A stretch of DNA of 64,000 nt from Haloglomus litoreum (GTDB lineage Archaea; Halobacteriota; Halobacteria; Halobacteriales; Haloarculaceae), in assembly GCF_029338515.1 (NCBI RefSeq), contig NZ_CP119988.1:4588001-4652000 (forward strand). Reading direction: 5' to 3'. Numbering within the stretch: the stretch's first letter is position 1; each line of letters opens with the position of its first letter. Below are positions 62,093 through 64,000 of this stretch, in pieces. The notes beneath the pieces were generated by a model. It saw only the letters and a program-made list of their open reading frames with translations, did no database searches and was not told the DNA's origin. The translations under genes and the position numbers were made by a program.

Positions 62093-62814
62093 GTCTCTTC
62101 GTCGACGTGGGCCTCTCTGTAACTGCAATCCCACCTGGTGGCATCGTCCCAATCCAGACTGACGTGACACTCGAACTCGAACGGGTCGTGCCGACGGCAA
62201 GCACAACACACTTTCTCTGGCTCGTCGGCGAGAACCACCACCAGTTCCTCGAGGACCTGCGAGGCGAGTCTGCTGTCGAGTCGATCACCGTACTCGACGA
62301 GTTCGACGACCGGGTGTTCGTTCGCCTCCACTGGAACGTACTGGAGAATCCGTTTCTCGACCTGCTCGACGAGAGTGACGTGGTCCTTGTGGAAGCACGG
62401 GGAACGGCGGATGGGTGGGAGGCCACACTCCGGTTTCCCGACGAAGCGACACTCAGAACCTTCTACGAGGCCAGTGAACAGGGTGAACACGGAGTCGAAC
62501 TCCGTGCGATCAACGGTGCACGAGTCGACGAGCGTGGGGGCACGGACGTGCTCTCCCCCGTACAACGGGAGACGCTCGAGGCAGCCTTCGAGGCCGGGTA
62601 CTACGACGTGCCACGGGCGATTACGATCGCCGAACTCGCAGCGCAACTCGACCGCTCAGAGCAGGCGGTCTCAGAGGCGCTCCGGCGAGCGACGGCGAAT
62701 TATTTGCGGGCGACGCTGCAACAGGGAGAGCCGAGTGAGACCGACCCCGACGACGAGGGCGAGGCGAGCGGCACCACAGCTCGCACGGATGCCGAAACTG
62801 ACGGTGACTGCTGA
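62089..62814 (+). CDS. HTH_10-type regulator B (divergent sensor domain)
   Basis: 241 residues. N-terminal sensor-like domain (TLELERVVPTASTTHFLWLVG, VFVRLHWNVLENPFLDLLDE) and an HTH_10 at about 160-215 (QRETLEAAFEAGYYDVPRAITIAELAAQLDRSEQAVSEALRRATANYL), then a charged tail. More diverged than A and C. A purine-rich GAGGAG lies just before the ATG. Its 3' end lies 3 nt from the convergent HalOD1 gene. Target unknown. Confidence 0.87.
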   Translation: MSLFVDVGLSVTAIPPGGIVPIQTDVTLELERVVPTASTTHFLWLVGENHHQFLEDLRGESAVESITVLDEFDDRVFVRLHWNVLENPFLDLLDESDVVLVEARGTADGWEATLRFPDEATLRTFYEASEQGEHGVELRAINGARVDERGGTDVLSPVQRETLEAAFEAGYYDVPRAITIAELAAQLDRSEQAVSEALRRATANYLRATLQQGEPSETDPDDEGEASGTTARTDAETDGDC

Positions 62815-62817
62815 AAC

Positions 62818-63090
62818 TCACGTCTCGGTCGAGCCAGCGGATTCGACGGTCGGCTCTCGGACCTCGATATCGGTGGCCGACCGGACACTGACCTCGTACC
62901 CTGCATACGAGAAGAGGACCGTCGGGGCGGTTCGCTCCGCCGAATCAGCGCTGGCGTGTGCGTATAGTGCCTCTAGTGCGTCAGGTTCGATCGCTTCGTG
63001 AAGCGGCGGCAGAGCCTGTGAATCAGCTCCGCTGGCTCGTGCGACGGCCTCGACGACGCGAGCACTGATCGAACTCTCGGTCTGAGTCAT
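62818..63090 (-). CDS. HalOD1-domain protein
   Basis: 90 residues. Single HalOD1 output domain: ISARVVEAVARASGADSQALPPLHEAIEPDALEALYA, then a beta hairpin VLFSYAGYEVSV. HalOD1 is a haloarchaeal output module often attached to or found near response regulators. The promoter has the 16-bp element followed directly by TATTTATATA on the minus strand, centred about 37 nt before the ATG. Probably a signalling partner of the HTH proteins in this cluster. Confidence 0.85.
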   Translation of the reverse strand: MTQTESSISARVVEAVARASGADSQALPPLHEAIEPDALEALYAHASADSAERTAPTVLFSYAGYEVSVRSATDIEVREPTVESAGSTET

Positions 63091-63137
63091 GACTGTGAAC
63101 TCTTATCAAGGGGGCCGGCCCCAACGTATATAAATAG

Positions 63138-63163
63138 CAGTGATGTCGATGGTTTATCCATCG
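63138..63163 (-). promoter_or_regulatory. 16-bp shared element plus 17-bp palindrome upstream of HalOD1
   Basis: Minus-strand ACCATCGACATCACTG (63138-63153) sits 1 nt before a TATTTATATA box for HalOD1. It overlaps a palindrome CGATGG-TTTAT-CCATCG at 63147-63163, which ends at the stop of regulator C. Looks like an operator (and possibly transcript-end hairpin) for regulator C and HalOD1. Confidence 0.6.
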
Positions 63164-63856
63164 TTATGAATCTTCAACAGTTGGTTCCGTGTCGTCAGTC
63201 GTCTCCGCCTGGCCCTGGGCGAGCGTCGTTCTGAGGAGTGCTGCGGTGCCTCGTGAGATCCGTTGTTTCGTCGCCGTGTCCGAGAGCCCCAGTTCAGCAG
63301 CGAGGTCCGTGAGGTTGATGTTCCGAGGCACGTCGTAATACCCCGCGTCGAGCGCGGTCACGAGTGCTTCTCGCTGTGCCTCGGTGATGTCGAACCCGAG
63401 GCCGAGCGTCTCGGGAATACCGGGGTTGTGGATGGACTGGACGTCGATCCGGATGTCGCGGTCGATACACTCCCGATAGAACGTCGAGAGGTCGTCGTGG
63501 TCGGGAAAGCGAAGCGAGAACGTCCAGGTGTTGGCTTCGCCGACCCCTTCGAGGATCGTCCCATCGGCCGTTGCCAGTGCATCGAGAACCCCATCGATGT
63601 CCTCGGCCCACTGGGCACGAACGAGCGTCTCACCGTCGATCGAATCGAGAATCTCGAAGGAATCAACGTCGTCGTCTGCTTCGAGCGCGGCTTCGATGGC
63701 GTCGATACTGTCGTCCGATGCCCAGAAGTACGGGATGAACGTCGACCCGACGGGGATGACCCGTTCGAGGCGAACGCGAATGCCCGGATTCTCGCTGAGT
63801 GCCGAGTCGAGGACGAACGCATTCGCCGGGAGTTCAACGGTTGCGAGGACACTCAT
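63164..63856 (-). CDS. HTH_10 bacterio-opsin activator-type regulator C
   Basis: 230 residues from ATG 63856 (MSVLATVELPANAFVLDSALSENPG), chosen by alignment to regulator A (MSVVAQFTIPATQFVL). Sensor-like domain with RVRLERVIPVGSTFIPYFWASDDS, and a C-terminal HTH_10 (QREALVTALDAGYYDVPRNINLTDLAAELGLSDTATKQRISRG). A frame from ATG 63928 reads through a G10 tract into this gene; with 9 G it would instead end in ATGA at the start, as in A and B. Upstream of HalOD1 on the same strand, with 73 nt between. Confidence 0.9.
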   Translation of the reverse strand: MSVLATVELPANAFVLDSALSENPGIRVRLERVIPVGSTFIPYFWASDDSIDAIEAALEADDDVDSFEILDSIDGETLVRAQWAEDIDGVLDALATADGTILEGVGEANTWTFSLRFPDHDDLSTFYRECIDRDIRIDVQSIHNPGIPETLGLGFDITEAQREALVTALDAGYYDVPRNINLTDLAAELGLSDTATKQRISRGTAALLRTTLAQGQAETTDDTEPTVEDS

Positions 63857-63862
63857 GCCTCT

Positions 63863-63872
63863 CCCCCCCCCC
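63863..63872. repeat. homopolymer C10 (G10 on the coding strand) upstream of regulator C
   Basis: Ten consecutive C on the plus strand, 7 nt before the ATG of regulator C. Slippage would change whether the upstream reading frame (from 63928) fuses to the regulator or ends in an overlapping stop. It could also be a sequencing length error. Confidence 0.75.
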
Positions 63873-64000
63873 GCTCGGACACGGTTGAAACTGGGTACGT
63901 GCGTCACCGTTGTGTGGCTGATTGACATCTCGTGTGGCCCCTCGGGAACACGTGGGAACTCATTGTGTCCCGCGCGGCGGCCACGCGAAGAGAAACGAGG

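Overview
This is a 64 kb chromosomal segment from a halophilic archaeon of class Halobacteria. The evidence is very high GC, acidic proteins, Tat-type lipoprotein signals (RR plus a GC lipobox), archaeosine tRNA-guanine transglycosylase, bacteriorhodopsin with retinal synthesis genes, a ubiquitin-like (SAMP) activating enzyme, HTH_10 'bacterio-opsin activator' regulators, and TATA-like boxes about 25-35 nt upstream of many start codons (mostly leaderless transcripts). I see no rRNA, tRNA or CRISPR array and no transposase gene.

Layout. 1-4.2 kb: 3' part of tgtA, then a cheY-cheC-hypothetical operon on the minus strand and three small plus-strand genes ending in an AT-rich patch. 4.2-13.9 kb: ordinary single genes (Spo0M-like, a beta-CASP nuclease carrying an in-frame palindromic insertion, a CPCC zinc protein, UspA, Tat lipoproteins, aldo/keto reductase, SprT-like protease, MBL hydrolase, wHTH plus membrane protein, fasciclin). 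14.0-16.9 kb: nucleotide operon pyrG-guaAb-small Rossmann-like protein. 17-19 kb: msrB and a lipoprotein. 18.9-21.7 kb: proton-pump module bop, lycopene cyclase and Blh-type retinal-forming oxygenase, enough to make bacteriorhodopsin from lycopene. 21.9-23.4 kb: UbaA (E1-like) facing a JAMM peptidase, a possible activation/removal pair for SAMP tags. 23.4-28.2 kb: cobalamin-binding protein, GNAT, an HTH regulator, an FG-GAP/UnbV protein and an SDR. 28.2-31.6 kb: a structured 238-bp inverted-repeat element and mutS with a repeat-built N-terminal linker. 31.8-37.0 kb: two tandem paralogous giant alpha/beta hydrolases. 37.3-42.5 kb: a stress/transport island with one canonical UspA, two degenerate UspA paralogs, a 49-residue zinc ribbon protein, an Lrp/RCK_C regulator and an APC permease fused to Usp domains.

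42.6-47.9 kb: SDR, serine hydrolase plus O-methyltransferase operon, small membrane proteins, a two-repeat secreted protein and a deaminase. 47.98-53.25 kb: a tightly overlapped operon of five pilin-like membrane-anchored proteins behind a TadC/GspF-type inner membrane protein. Its ATPase is absent and the transcript appears to begin with a 25-codon ORF. 53.9-60.8 kb: TAXI-TRAP uptake system followed by a benzoylformate-decarboxylase-like ThDP enzyme and an acyl-CoA ligase, suggesting import and CoA activation of a (2-oxo, perhaps aromatic) acid. 61-64 kb: lower-GC regulatory cluster of three HTH_10 proteins and a HalOD1 protein.

The most novel-looking signals are: (i) the regulatory cluster, where HTH genes are preceded by short ORFs that end on an ATGA overlap, a 16-bp element is shared by two promoters, and a G10 tract decides the frame of one upstream ORF; (ii) the 54-bp palindromic insertion with a 6-bp duplication inside the beta-CASP nuclease gene; (iii) the 238-bp and 122-bp inverted-repeat elements; (iv) the ATPase-less pilin/secretion operon.
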